A stretch of 64,000 nt of DNA from Hermodice carunculata (Eukaryota > Annelida > Polychaeta > Eunicida > Amphinomidae), in the NCBI GenBank assembly GCA_964020975.1, contig OZ026615.1, positions 81,807,162-81,871,161 on the forward strand, in the 5' to 3' direction. The notes beneath the pieces were generated by a model. It saw only the letters and a list, made by a program, of their open reading frames with translations. It was not told the DNA's origin and searched no databases. Both the position numbers and the translations under genes were made by a program. This document shows positions 50,171-62,353 of the stretch, piece by piece. Position 1 is the first letter of the stretch. Every line of letters starts with the position of its first letter.

Positions 50171-51185
50171 CTGACAATGAAGAGAATAACATTATACGTT
50201 GAACACAAACTGTCATCATGATATACAAGCCTACGTTTAAATTTTTCGTTCTTTTTTTATTCATTAGTTTCGGTTCATTTCAACTTTGAAATGAAAGTGT
50301 CGACAAAGAAGGTACTGTTAATAAATACCCCCTACAAAGCTTTCCGCTCTCTTCGAGACTTCAGGCGCCTAGCGCTCCCCGTTACCCGGGGTGGGCTACC
50401 AGTTTGGTGGTGATTTGACCAGAAAAGTGTTGAAAACAAAAGTTGTATTGACATACCTATTTGAAGCTTGCTTAACTCTTTCAGTGCCAACTGCGAATTA
50501 AGTCGAACTACTCAAGATGAACAATTATCATAAGGATGCTAGATTCATAGTCGATGTGAAAAGACTTTTCATTCAAGTACCAGCATGCCTTTAGTTAAAG
50601 AGAATATGACGGGCCGGGTCAGCAGATTTCCTCGTGCCGAGGAAAGCAGCTGACTCAGTCCAAAACTTGGCACTGAAAAAGTTAAGGTCAACCAACTAGC
50701 AGTACCAGACTTTTTTGTGCGATCAATTGCTTGTGTATCCATTTTTTTTTTGTCTGAATGGAACACATATTTCTTCTTTTTTAGGGCAATACATCATGCA
50801 AATTGTATGAGTGCAAACAAATAACCGACTGTGATAATTTATAAAAGAGTTATTCAGATCTATTGTATCAACTTAAATATTAATTGATTACCTCAGGGAT
50901 CTATTACATCTTGGGATCAGTGTGACACTGTAAATATACACTTGGGTTCTTGATGAGTTCGGTGTTAACTCATTGTTCCCCACAAGCTGATTGATGCAAA
51001 TTGAAGTGATATATATCCAATACCATCTGTTAAAAACTGACTCTGCTTCAAACAATGGCTTCCAAAGTTTCATTTTCTGGCCCACAGTTTTCGACAAAGG
51101 TGTCGTAGTATCCTTTGTAGTTGTTGTCGCAAACATATCGGTTGACAAAAATGATACAATTTTTTAATGAGTATCACTAATACGA

Positions 51186-51530
51186 TGCATACCTGTTAAT
51201 TTTCCGCCAAAACTACATAACTGGTTGTCTTAGTAACCCTTGGTCTCGCCTGGCGAGATACGGGCAGCTGCCTGTGCGAGAAAGCGGGAAATTACAAATG
51301 TTTTAAAAATAAAGAATACTTAGCACTGGCAAATGGAAATTTATTCTGGAAACCAATTTTGGAAGCACTATATGAATTGATTTTTGCTGTTTATAATCTA
51401 AAATTTCTCTGAAAGACACTTATTTTGTAAGAAAGGGGTATTTAGCCCTGTCTGCGACAGTGATATGCCCGTGTGTCCTCCGTGATTGTATGCGTGAGCC
51501 CCCTGCTTTGTGGCCGGAAATCAATATGGA
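51186..51530 (+). mobile_element. Diverged copy of the short inverted-repeat (MITE-like) element
   Basis: This copy resembles 63202-63529 along its length: a TTAATTTTCCGCC-like left end, TGGTCTCGCCTGGCGAGATA near 51241, an AATAAAGAATAC block, a GACAGTGATATG block, and a TTTGTGGCCGGAAATCAATAT right end that mirrors the left. It sits in the vWA gene intron. The ends are more decayed than in the 63-kb copy. Confidence 0.6.
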
Positions 51531-51885
51531 TGTCTCGTATTCTACCACATATGCTACAACATGTCAATATATATTTGAGCCACTGCTTAATCCGTAATCG
51601 TCAGTTTAGAGTTCAGTGTGGGGACAAATGAACACAAAAAAGTGTTCTGACATGCTGCTATCGTCAGTTTCCAATGATTATTTAACAAGTTGCCTTTGGG
51701 AAGGCAGAAGTGTCTTCCCGACGGTACCAACACGGCGATTCACAGAAATCGCAGGCCATGTACAGGTTATACAAGCGCAGTTTACTCGACGAATAATGAG
51801 ACCTAAATAATTGGCGGTTTCTCCTCCTTTCGCAACTGCATGTGCAAATACAGTGAAAACGCAACTACCTCTTTCAGATACCTAT

Positions 51886-51891
<6 letters not shown>

Positions 51892-51950
<59 letters not shown>

Positions 51951-51995
51951 TAATAATAATAAATGATAATGATAATGATAATAATAATGAAAATG

Positions 51996-52069
<74 letters not shown>
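51892..52069 (+). repeat. (TAA)n microsatellite in the vWA intron
   Basis: About 60 TAA units, with a TGATAA-rich interruption near 51947-51997. Confidence 0.95.
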
Positions 52070-52219
52070 CAGGGGGCAACAGGGGACCGGGGTGATCAGC
52101 GGTGCCCTCAAGTACAATGCATGGATCAGTATATACATATTAAACACCAGTGACAACTACAAACTAAAACAATTATGTTAGAACTTTAACTTAAGAACGA
52201 AATAAGACAGTTGCCGAAA

Positions 52220-52238
52220 TAATAATAATAATAATAAC

Positions 52239-52303
<65 letters not shown>

Positions 52304-52314
52304 CAACAACAACA

Positions 52315-52358
<44 letters not shown>

Positions 52359-52370
52359 GAGAAAGAAAGA
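52220..52370 (+). repeat. (TAA)n-(CAA)n-(GAAA)n compound microsatellite in the vWA intron
   Basis: TAA units pass into five CAA units, then about 14 GAAA units. Confidence 0.95.
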
Positions 52371-54071
52371 AATTTTTCCACTCCAAGCTCTCCAGTATTG
52401 TACAAGAGAAAAAGCTCGTGTTTGTCAAATATTTGAGACAGTAGATAGATTTAGAGCGGGTGCATGTGGAGGTACTAGTTTTTTTGTTTTGTTTTGTTTT
52501 TGTTTTTTTGTATTGTTTCGTTTTGTTTTGTTTTGTTTTTTTTTTGTTTTTTGTTTTTTCTTTTTTCACGGTATTTAAATTGATACAACAGGAGTGAGAA
52601 AAGGCACAGATATCCTCCGCATACAGTTTCAGACTGGCTGCCGGGGCAGCCAGCCGTCTAATCGACTAATAAAGGGCAAAAAAGGGGTGATCACTCATAG
52701 TGCAAAGCTCCGACTTAGCACAAGTCTTCCCTGGGGCAAAGTGAAAAAAAAATCCAAAGAGACACTGTGTCTCTATGCTTCAAGTCATATAATTAGCATA
52801 AATTATGCAAATTAACATCTGAACGAAAGGGACCGCCTAACTTTGCTACCAATTACCAAAAATATATGTGTGAATAGTTGCAACTAACCAATTTAAGGGT
52901 AAGGAATGCATTTCTGAGGTCATTTTGATGCATACCGTCCACTATGACCTTCAAATTTCAACGCTGGTGACAATCGTTTCTCAGGAACTGTGAACCGTTT
53001 GAGCAAGAGCTATGTGTAACACACCAATAAATACTATTTTGGGGATGAGGAACTCATTTCTGGCAACGCATCTGTGATTGAAAGTGATTTGAAGGGTGAA
53101 AGGGGAAATAAAATTTGAATTGCTTCGAAGTTATGGAACTTGACCAAATGTGTGTTCTCCATGTTCCCTGATGTCAGAACTGAGACCTGTTATGTCCCAC
53201 TATCACAAATCATAAATGATTCTCATTTCTGAATCAATACCGTTAAATTGCCTCAATAAGCATAAATTATGCTTATTAGTGTAAAAAAAACGCATTCCAA
53301 CATTTTAATCATTTAGCATGAAATGTGTGATTCATTTGGAGTGGCCAATTTCAGGGTGTGAAATGCATTTGAGATTAATATCCACAAGCAAGATGGCTAC
53401 TGGCACCACAGGCGAACTGTGTCGAATCAGTATGTTCATTATAATAAACCAGCATCTCGAAAAAAAGTTCATTTTGGAAGACGATAGCTTGGTGTTTATG
53501 TTAGGTTACAAGTGCCTACCGAAATTCACTGCCTAGGCGGAATTGAAACGATATCTTTTAAATAATAACAAGGAAATCCCGCCCCTACGATGTTACGCAC
53601 AAAACACGTTAGTCACCACCCGTAGATTAAATCTGAACGTACAAAATGGCGCTGCAGTGAAAATGATCCTCACAACTTATTTTACGCATATTGTAACATG
53701 TTATATTAAAGAAAAGAAAAAGCCTTACGATAAATATGCTATGAAAGTATGTTGTATTGTCTTACTTTCGAGACCTATATCTTCCAATCTGAAAACATTC
53801 GTATCTGGTGAAATTTTATTCAATGGCGCGTTCCGTTGCGGTTCTGAAGGAGTGTCATCTCGTAATTCAGAGTTGAGTAGACCACCAAAACTGACACCAG
53901 TGACACAGCATGATCGCATGCGCTACCTGTTAGGCCCACTGAATGAACTTGGTTTTGGGGGTGGCTTTGCTCGCTCCCTTTTAATTACATTTTTTTTTTT
54001 TAGGGGTGGGGGTGGGGTGGGGTTTGGTTTTAGGGCCATTAGTCATTAAGGGCCTAGCTATTTCTGCTCAC

Positions 54072-54644
54072 CTGCGCAAGTCCTGACCGCCAGGAGGTGC
54101 TTCAGTCTGTCTAGACTCTGGTAGTCCGCCACCATGTTAACGTGTTTATTGGCAGGCCTACTGGCAATGGCGTACAGTTCTCCAATATCCACTCTGTCTC
54201 CAACTCCTATAGCAAACAGGTGGATGCCGGCCTTGCGAGCCAAGGACGCCTCCCTGCGGGTGGATAAGGGAAACTCTGATTGTCCGTCCGTGATAATGAT
54301 GCCGACCTTCACCACTCCGGGCCTGGCTCCATGGTGCACGGACAAAGCCTTCTCTCGCAAGTACCGGATGGCTTTGTTGGTCAAGGTGGACCTGCCAGCC
54401 ACCCTAGGAATCCTAGAAATGGCCATCTTCAGGTCATGTTTCTTGTGATACGTGTTCAAGGAGAACTGCACTATCGGCTGCTCTGCGAAGGTTACCACAC
54501 CCACTCGCATTTGGTCCTTGCCGACTGTGAAGCGATGCACCACCTCGTTGACAAAGTCTAGTTGCCTCTGATAGTCTGGCGGCCAGATGCTGTTGGAGGC
54601 ATCCAGCAGAAAAACCACGTCCGCAGGTTTACCACGATTACATT
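54072..54644 (-). CDS. vWA-domain exon (first visible exon of a matrix-type vWA gene)
   Basis: This exon encodes one whole von Willebrand factor A domain, a fold used for metal-dependent binding between extracellular matrix or secreted proteins. The acceptor is TTATTTTCAG just above 54644 and the donor CAG|GTGAGC below 54072. Length is 573 bp, phase 1 to phase 1, the usual symmetric unit for shuffled vWA exons. The protein starts CNRGKPADVVFLLDASNSIW. MIDAS metal-site parts are all present: DASNS (DxSxS), the conserved threonine in STLTNKAI, and the aspartate in IITDGQS. A cysteine near each end (CNRG and RTCAG) can close the domain. It joins in phase to the Thr-rich exon at 50170. The exon before it, which should carry a signal peptide, was not found. 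Matrilin-, cochlin- and collagen-like families all share this domain, so no gene symbol is given. Confidence 0.93.
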
Positions 54645-54769
54645 CTGAAAATAATCACGATGAAAAATAATAAAACTGCAACAAGTGTGAGTGCCTAGCT
54701 GAAATTCTGCATGGCACGAGCGTAAGGATACACGAGTTGAAACCAGGTAATTACAATGGCGTTGTTTTG

Positions 54770-55200
54770 TTTTTATCCCATGCATGTGTAGTCCATAGTA
54801 ACCACAGACGGGCCGTTCTGCACCGTGTAGAATTTATGGCCGATCCACATGCCCGGTCGCGTGCATGCCCTACTTTCGTGCTGACCACTTTTCATGCGTG
54901 CGCATCTAGGATGTTGTTTTATCCTCTGCTGCGGTATTCGTCGTTGATTGCTGTTTCGACACAACGCTGTCATTTTTTTTATGTAAAATGGTGGAGAATA
55001 CTCTGGACTACACATACATGGTATAAAAATAAAACAACACTCTTGCAATTACCTGGCCGTAATCTCTGCATGGCACTGGCGTACCCGTGGAGCAGAAGGA
55101 TACACTCGATGGCCCGCCTGCGGCGGGCTGCATCTCATGTATCCTTCCACTCCACGGGTACGTGCAGAATTTACGGCCAGGCACTTACGCTCGTGTAGTT
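54770..55200. repeat. Foldback repeats and imperfect hairpin
   Basis: TTTATCCCATGCATGTGTAG (from 54772) faces its reverse form TACACATACATGG (near 55010). A second hairpin pairs CCTGGCCGTAATCTCTGC with ACGTACCCGTGGAG-type sequence (55052-55190), with one arm carrying about 9 extra bases. The same words recur in both orientations to 55.65 kb, so this is a foldback-type repeat cluster. Confidence 0.7.
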
Positions 55201-55460
55201 TTATTATTTTATCCCATGTATGTGTAGTCCAGAGTAGCTGTGGACGTGGCGATCTACACCGTGTAGTATTTTTTACCGTTCCACACTCTCGAGACCGTTC
55301 TATACTCTCGAGACCGTTCCACACGCTACTGCCACGCCCCCCTATGCGCGCGCACATAGGATGTTGATTTCTGTCGTCTGCTATGAAAAGTACCGAGCGG
55401 CAATTCTATGATACAAAAGATTAGATGGATGAGTGGATGAATGATAATATACATGGGATA
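55197..55460. repeat. Foldback cluster, middle part
   Basis: TTTATCCCATGTATGTGTAG (from about 55210) and ACATGGGATAAAAATAAAAC (from about 55451) face each other. Between them CTCGAGACCGTTC is repeated near 55288 and 55307. CCTATGCGCGCGCACATAGG and GATGTTGATTT near 55342 recur, altered, near 56970. Confidence 0.6.
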
Positions 55461-55491
55461 AAAATAAAACCATTCTCGTGTTGAGTACCAT

Positions 55492-55624
55492 GGCCGACCG
55501 TTCTACATGGCACTCGCGTAGCGGCGGACAGCCAGGATACACTCGGTGGTCCGCCTGCTGCGGACTTCACCTCGTGTATCCTGGCTGTCCGCCGCTACGC
55601 TCGTGCCATGTAGAACGGTCGGCC
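55492..55624. repeat. Large near-perfect hairpin, 51-bp arms
   Basis: Left arm 55492-55542 starts GGCCGACCGTTCTACATGGC; right arm 55574-55624 is its reverse complement except for two adjacent bases. The loop is 31 nt and itself contains GTCCGC...GCGGAC. It is GC-rich compared with the AT-rich surroundings. Confidence 0.95.
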
Positions 55625-55809
55625 AGGCATTCACACTCGCATAGTTTTATTATTTTATTCTATGTTTGAGGGTGAATTATCAATTTCTAGAGTAAAATTC
55701 AAAAGTAGCCTGGTAACTCACTGCAGGCCTATATCACATCACCTAAACATTCTTACAACTGAATTGTGGCATGCCTGCATCAGTGACTCAGTGCATTAAA
55801 TAGTTCGGA

Positions 55810-56825
55810 AAAATGTTTAATTTACCCATACTCAAATTCCAAACAAACAATGACAGCTAGCAAAGAGATTCAACAGTTACTAAAAATATCAACCGAATTT
55901 CAGTCCTGACCTGAGACAGGCAGTCACCCATAAAGGGAACTGGTGGTTTTTAAACCGGCCTTCTCAAGCTTTGAAATATTCTTCATTGACTGTAGGCTGT
56001 AGGCACAAACATATAGGCCTAACCACTGAAAAACCAAATATTATTACTTGTGCCAAAGATAGAAAAGACAAGGTAGGCCTCACTTTTTAATTCTCCTGAC
56101 TTGTCAGTCAGCCAGGTTTACAGGAAAAGAAGAAAGCAGGCATGCATCGTTTTTGTGATGAATCTGGAGCATTATAAACACACTCTTACCTCCATTATAC
56201 TACTATGAGTCGGAAAAAACCCAGGCCACAACATTATATAGCCACTAAAGTATTTATCAAATAGGCCCAAAAAAGAAACAACAATACCCACACTCATAAA
56301 TTCGAACCGAACAATGGCAGCGAAGAGATTCAAGAGTTTCCAAAACATCCACATTCATTTTCCAATACCATTGTAAAGAAACGAATTTCACTCCTGACTT
56401 GAGACAGGCAATCACCCATGAAAGGCTACTGGTGGTTTTAAACCAGTCATCTTAACCTATGAAATATTCTTCATTGACAACAAAGTTCGGTTTTTTCAAC
56501 AACACATATAGGCCTAACCACCTAAAACCCAAAATTAATACTTGTGCCAAAGATAAAAAATGACATGGTGGGCCTGCCACTTTTTGGTGTTTTTGACTTG
56601 TCACTCCACTCAGCTGACAGCAAAGAAGAAAGTAGGCCTACATCGTTTTTGTGACATGTATGAACCTGGAACAGTACAACAGCGCTCTATCTCCATTATA
56701 ACTATGAGTCCGAGAACACAGCCCACAGCAAATTATGGCCAATGAAGTTTTAATCAAATAACTTAGAAAAATATTACCCACATTCATAAATTCCAACCCA
56801 ACAATGACCGCAAAGACAAAGTTAA
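55810..56825 (+). repeat. Tandem repeat of about 460-490 bp, two full copies and a partial one
   Basis: ACCCAYACTCATAAATTC-type landmarks lie at 55824, 56286 and 56776. TCCTGACCTGAGACAGGCA at about 55902 matches TCCTGACTTGAGACAGGCA about 485 bp later. TATAGGCCTAACCAC occurs in both copies. No open frame is kept. Confidence 0.8.
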
Positions 56826-56973
56826 ATACAGCAAAGGTGGTCAGAAACCGATTCTCTCAACCTTTGCAAGAGTCTTCAAACAGCAAGACAAAGATCAATT
56901 GTGTATGTGCTGTTCCACTCTCTGAGGGCCAATCTACACACTAGATCCATACTGCTGCGCCACCCACCCACCC

Positions 56974-57216
56974 CTATGCGTGCACACACAGGATATTGAT
57001 TTGTGTCGTATGCCATGAAAGGTACCCGGCAGCAATTACAGAAGTTGATTTTTGAGTGAAAGTCAATAAGGCTTGTCTCTGCACAGAATCAAAGGCCCAT
57101 TTAAAATCAACAAAGGAAACATATAATTTACTGCTTGACATCATATAATTAATATACTTATCGATATGGTTGTTGAGACTATGTATGCTACCTGCTGCCG
57201 GCAGGCCTACTGCCAC
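56974..57216 (-). mobile_element. LINE reverse-transcriptase fragment
   Basis: An 80-codon minus-strand frame reads IHSLNNHIDKYINYMMSSSK, then the reverse-transcriptase motif A YVSFVDFKWAFDSVQRQALL (about 57065-57125). Only this block of the polymerase is present and there is no element end, so it is a fragment. Confidence 0.65.
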
Positions 57217-57519
57217 TACTGGCTGTGGGCTCTAGCGTAATCGCTAGTTAGTATACTACGAGTGCTGTACAGGCGACGGCCGTTTCCTGGTTTGGGTGAT
57301 AAGATGTGCTTATAACATATATGTTGTTACTTGTTATTGTTCCTGATTATTATATCTGTGGGGTTCCAAATTTGTGAGGTTTATTCTTCGGTTCTACCTC
57401 AAGTATGTAATCATCATTAATCAACATTCGCATAATATACACAAAATATTAGCTGAAAGTTTGCACAATGTTTTATATACTGCTCACAAGGTAATCCATA
57501 CTTTCGTTCTCTTAACTGT

Positions 57520-57640
57520 TTATACCCTGTATGAGAGTCCTTTGGCCACTGTATTTGATACGTAGAATGTCTCTGAAATTCTGTAATTTTATGGTCGAAT
57601 AAAGGATTCTCGAGTCTGAGTCTAGTCTGAGTGCTATAGA
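57520..57640 (+). repeat. CR1/L2-like LINE 3' tail
   Basis: GAATAAAGGATTCTCGAGTC followed by GAGTCTAGTCTGAG is the AATAAA plus short-repeat ending typical of CR1/L2-type elements. The upstream 300 bp could be its 3' UTR; no coding part was found. Confidence 0.4.
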
Positions 57641-58812
57641 TAAACTGAATAGGCCATATCTATTACAATTTTCGTGAACACAATCTGGAATTTTTCGTTA
57701 CAATGTTCCAAGATTTCTTATCATGCATCACACAAGATGCAAATTGTCCTGTTTTATGTGGGGCCGCGGTTGCTAAAGTGTATTCGCCATTTTACACGCT
57801 ACATGATTCCGTTGCTGTCAATGCTATCCCAGTCGGTCTGGTCGATAGTGGATGGTAGCTTTATCTGTCGTCTTATTAAGTGATTGCCTCTATTTTTGTG
57901 CTTTCACGCAATATTTTGAGTGGAAGGCACTCCAGGGTCAATAGCAATATCATCTTATTAAACGCTTTCCTCAGTTTTTGCACTCTCACACAATATTATA
58001 ATTGGACGAGACTCTAGGTTTGAAAACGTATGTCCTCCTGTCAACAACTTCTCTCCCTGTGCTGTTATATCAATGTGAAGCCGAGGAAAGTTCTTGACGT
58101 GTGCCGATCAGAGTGAGATTGAACTGTATTGCTGAGTCATATCAGACCGTTTTTTTCCTCACACATATACCAAACCGCATATCGGGATGTTACACAGGAA
58201 TCAGTTTCCAATGGTTGGTAACAAGATTTTTGAATGATGTGATTTAAAGTTGTTCAAATGGTGAATGAATATGGCTTTAGGAGTTTGTCGCATTTACAGT
58301 CAGAACCCAACGAAAATTATGATGCATTACTTTCAGTTGTAAACCTGTAGTAGACACGTGCATACTATGGAATTCCATTCTTAAAAAAATATGCAAAAAA
58401 GGAGACAATGCTGTTTACCAACAATAAATGGAGATTCCCGGCTGCACGTTTGATCACTAGTCCAAATTAATTCCTGAGCAGCAATTGAATTTGCAGACGA
58501 GACCACAGATATTCATTCCAATGAACAAAGAAATAGCAGGGAGCTTTGTTAAGCTGAAACAAAATGCGTAAACGAAATTGATTGTTGTAGCGGAGTGAGT
58601 TTGTGAAACAAAAGTGCTGGGAACAGTCTTCTCACATGAACTATGTGGTATCTTTAATTTACCAAATACCAAATACAGATGTTCGCATCGGTTTGGAAAT
58701 TCTCTGCGATTTTTTGTTTGTGTGTGGGGTTTTTTTTGTTTGTTTTTTTTTTGTTTTTCTATTTTTTTTTTCTTTTTTTACTTAGTATTTTTTGGGGGGC
58801 GTCCGTTTTTTA
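57641..58812. other. No supported gene (1.2 kb)
   Basis: Short frames only. A T/G-rich tract at 58710-58780 precedes the Helitron-like copy. Confidence 0.55.
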
Positions 58813-58852
58813 TGTCTGTGTGTCAACAAAGACAAATTGTTTTTCTCGGTAT

Positions 58853-58912
<60 letters not shown>

Positions 58913-59826
58913 TACAAGCAAATTTGTCCGACATTTCATTTGAAAAGTATTATACATAGAAACTCCAAACTTGGCACAAAAATACTTCTGTAAATGAAGT
59001 CTCGCCTTTTCATAATGAGAGGTCATGCTTTTCAAAATTATGCAAATGAGGGCTAATTAAAGTTTTAAATCTTCGATATCTTATATACTATGGAAGATGT
59101 GCTTCCCAGGGTATAGAAGTTCGATCATAGGAAGGCAAAGGTCATCTCAGATGTCAAGGCCATGTCAAGATCAAAGGTCATATTTAGGCCAAAATATCAT
59201 TTTAAAAGTCAAGGTTCACTTCAGGTAGAGGTCATCTCAAGGTCAAAGGTCATTTCAAGGTCAAAGGCCACTTTCGATTGTGACTTTCTTTTAGCCATAA
59301 CTTGGTCAATTTTTATCCAATTTTGATCATGTTGAGCTCAAATTGCAGCTAATGAAACACGGTTGTATAACATGTAACCTCAAAAGGGCAAAAGTCAAGG
59401 TCATTTGGACCTTTAAAAGTTTCATCCAGCCATAACTCAGGCAATTTCCATCCAATTCTAATAATCTTGGACTCAAATTTAAAGTATTACAACATTGCAC
59501 ATCTTTGTAAGAACATGTAACCTCTAAAGGGAATAGGTCAAGGTCATTTGCCCCTTGAATTATCATCTTGCCATAACTTGGTCAATTTTCATCTGATTTG
59601 GTTCACGTTGGGATTAAATTGTGGGTATTGTAACACTGTACATTTTTTCCATTTACATGTGACCTGTAAAGGTCAAAGGTCAGGGTCATTTGGACTTTGA
59701 AATTTTCATCCAGCCATAAGCTTAATGGAATGTGAAGTACCAGAGGACAAAAGTTGTAGCACTTAATATTAACAACTTTTGAAGGCACACAGACTGATTT
59801 GCTTTGAAGCAAATCTTCTTTTCCAG
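58813..59826 (+). mobile_element. Helitron-like repeat, best-preserved long copy
   Basis: In order: an imperfect hairpin TGTCTGTGTGTCAACAAAGA (58813 on), TTGTTTTTCTCGG, a TTTC tract (58853-58912), CAAATTTGTCCGACATTTC, a block of AAGGTCAAAGGTCA motifs (59140-59275), core units with CCATAACT landmarks at 59295, 59430, 59571 and 59714, then stem-loop GATTTGCTTTGAAGCAAATC and CCAG at 59823-59826 followed by T. Confidence 0.65.
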
Positions 59827-60093
59827 TTTGTTTTTGTTTTTTAAGTAAAGGTATGCGACGAAAAAATTGTGTGACTTGCACATATACGGTATCCCGTTGG
59901 CGACTCTGTTCGATGTTTGTGCGGTCTTACCTCGAAAAAAACTGAAATATGATACAACTTGTGTCATCATTGAGATTCAAAATGTTTTGTCATACAAGAT
60001 TCATTAAGAATCATGCGGCCCTTATGAATGTTCAGATTATTTATGGAGCTCATTACCAGGACCCTTCGGTGAAATAAATGATCCTGTCTCATT

Positions 60094-60882
60094 AAAGTGT
60101 GTGTGTTTCAACACACACTTTTCTGTTTTTCTAGGAATTCTTTCTTTCTTTCTTTCTTTACAGGCAAATTTGTCCGACATTTCATTTGAAAAGTATTATA
60201 TGTAGAAACTCCAAATTTGGCATAATTATACTTCCATATATGAGGTCTTGACTTTTTTTAAATAGTTTCAACGATTTTGAAAATTATGCAAATTAGGGCC
60301 ATTTGAAAATTGAAATGTTGAATATCTTCAAAACTATAATAGGTACAAGTAACCAATCCAACTTCAATCAATATGTTTGTTACACTGCACGTTTTTGCAA
60401 TTAACATGTGACCTCTAAAGGTCAAAAGTCAAGGTCATTTGGACCTTTGAAATTTTCATCCAGTCATAACTCGGTCAATTTTTATCAAATTTTGATCATG
60501 TTGGGCTCAAATTGGAGCTATTGTAACACTGCACAGTTTTGTAGTTTCCATGTGACCTCTAAAGGTCAAAGATAAAGGTCATTTGGACCTTTGAAATTTT
60601 CATCCAGGCAGAACTCAGCCAATTTCCATCCAGTTCTAATTATGTTCAACTATAGGTATTGCAACATTGAACATTTTTGTAAGCACCTGTAACCTCTAAA
60701 GCGCAAAGGTCAAGGTCAACTGGCCCTTTGAAAGTTTCATCTTGCCATAACTTGGTCATCATCTGATTTGGTTAATGTTGGGCTTAAATTGTGGGTATTG
60801 TAAGGACAAAAGTTCTAACATTTAATATTTACTTTTGAAGGCACACAGACAGATTTGCTTTGAAGCAAATCTTTTTTTTTTT
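60094..60882 (+). mobile_element. Helitron-like repeat copy, 3' end altered
   Basis: The 5' hairpin arms are AAAGTGTGTGT and ACACACACTTT (60094-60121). TCTGTTTTTCTAGGAATTC, a short TTTC run, CAAATTTGTCCGACATTTC and core units follow. The 3' stem-loop GATTTGCTTTGAAGCAAATC is present (60851-60870), but the CTAG is replaced by a T run. Confidence 0.6.
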
Positions 60883-61619
60883 TTTTGGTTCACAATTGGG
60901 TTTCAATCAGCAGCCATGTTCTGTTGTGTCAGATTCAAAGTTCATTCAGTCACAATATATACGGGATCGCCTTGGCGACTCTTTTCGGTTTTGTATGAAC
61001 ACAAGTGACGATTACAGACAATTTCTTAAAGCAAGAAACAAAATTGAACGCTGCAAATTGGTCAGAATGATGACATACTACCAGTCTTTGCGTACAATAG
61101 AGCAGAGGGTCCAATTCTTGCCAGAAACGCCGACTTTAGCACATTTGTACCAGTTTGTTTGTTTGTTAGGTTTTCATTTTTGACTGTTAGAAACAGCTTA
61201 CATCCATTTTTATTTCATGTTGATATATCCGCTTGAATTACGTAGCCTAGCACAAGAGCCAGTGCGTAAATCTATCATCAAACCCCTTTATATAGTTTTC
61301 AAAAAAAAAAAAAAAAACCCTTCCTTTTCGCAGGTCTCCTGTTACAGACCAAACTCTGCACATTTATGTTGGCTCTGCACACTTTCGAGTGGGTCGCATT
61401 GAGGTAACATTGAGACTTGTCTGTTCCTAACAGCATTTTTCTGTCATTTTATGAGAACTTGTAGTTTTAAAATGAAACACAATTTTTAATTTGAAGTTAT
61501 AGAGCTCCAGCATTCACAGCGAAGTATCTCCATCCAAGCACCAGGGCATTATTTTTCAGTAACCAACAATGTGGAGCACTGACGCAGCTGTATGGTGTAC
61601 ATGATGTTGTATGGTGACA

Positions 61620-61651
<32 letters not shown>

Positions 61652-61688
61652 CCAATTCAGACCACCTCCGTAAAGAGACCATTCTAAA
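60883..61688. other. Unassigned, with a weak duplicated motif
   Basis: AATATATACGGGATCGCCTT and GGCGACTCTTTTCGG near 60954 resemble CATATACGGTATCCCGTT and GGCGACTCTGTTCG near 59880; both follow directly after Helitron-like 3' ends. A 107-codon frame (60860-61183) has no recognised domain. A TA tract lies at 61624-61651. Confidence 0.45.
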
Positions 61689-62060
61689 CAGGAAAAGAAG
61701 GTTTGCGTGAAAGCAAGTCTGTCTGTTTACCTTCAAAAGTTGTGAATATTAAATGCTATATGGCAAGATGAAAATTCCAAAGGGCCAAATAACCTTGACC
61801 TGTTGTATTGTGTTGCAATACCTACAATTTGAGTTCAACATGCTTAACATTGGATGAAATTTGTCCAAGATATGGCTGGATGAAACTTTCAAAGATCCAA
61901 ATGACCTTGACCTTTAGAGGTCACATGTATATTAGACAAATGTGCCGTGTCACAATATGTACAATTTGAGCCCACCAAGGACAAAACCGGATGAAAATAG
62001 ACCGAGTTATGGCGAGAAGAAAATTTCAAATAACATTGATCTTTGACCTTCAATAGTGGA
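61689..62060 (-). mobile_element. Helitron-like repeat, short truncated copy
   Basis: The minus-strand 3' end reads TTGCTTTCACGCAAACCTTC then CCTG, followed by T. Two core units with AGATATGGCTGGATG and GAGTTATGGCG landmarks follow, up to about 62060, where the similarity stops. Confidence 0.5.
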
Positions 62061-62353
62061 GATGGTAACTAAGTATGCAGGAAGGCACGTGGACAGAGAG
62101 AGATATGCAAGATTTTACAATAATAAAACTTGGTCAGCTGACGAAGTTGATCTGACCCAGAAACTAAAGGGTATAGGGGCATTCCATGATAACAGGCACA
62201 CAGATACCAAAAAATAAATTTGCACATAGAGAAAAAAATAAAATGTCACTGAAAAGTAAACATTTCAAAGTATTCAGATTGTTTTGAATTTTTTCATATA
62301 AAGCACTCTATGCTCAATTTATGAATCCATATTCATGCAAATTAGCATTTCTG

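Larger units (their letters stand above)
50171..54071 (-). other. Intron of the vWA gene (3.9 kb)
   Basis: The intron runs from the GTGAGC donor to the TTCATTGTCAG acceptor. It contains a TA-flanked inverted-repeat element (51186-51530), two TAA-rich microsatellites (51892-52069 and 52220-52370) and a T/G-rich tract (52478-52566). Near 52.86-53.36 kb two or three diverged copies of a motif like CCAATTTMAGGGTRWGRAATGC recur. A 168-codon plus-strand frame at 53543-54049 has no recognisable domain and runs into a GGGGTGG tract; I do not call it a gene. Confidence 0.75.

Noticed and set aside
53543-54049. 168-codon plus-strand frame as a gene
   Set aside because: It has no recognised domain, ends in a G-rich simple tract, and lies within the intron of the oppositely oriented vWA gene.
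54737-55367. Frames of 76-153 codons on both strands
   Set aside because: They lie in the foldback cluster, mirror each other because of the inverted repeats, and show no domain.
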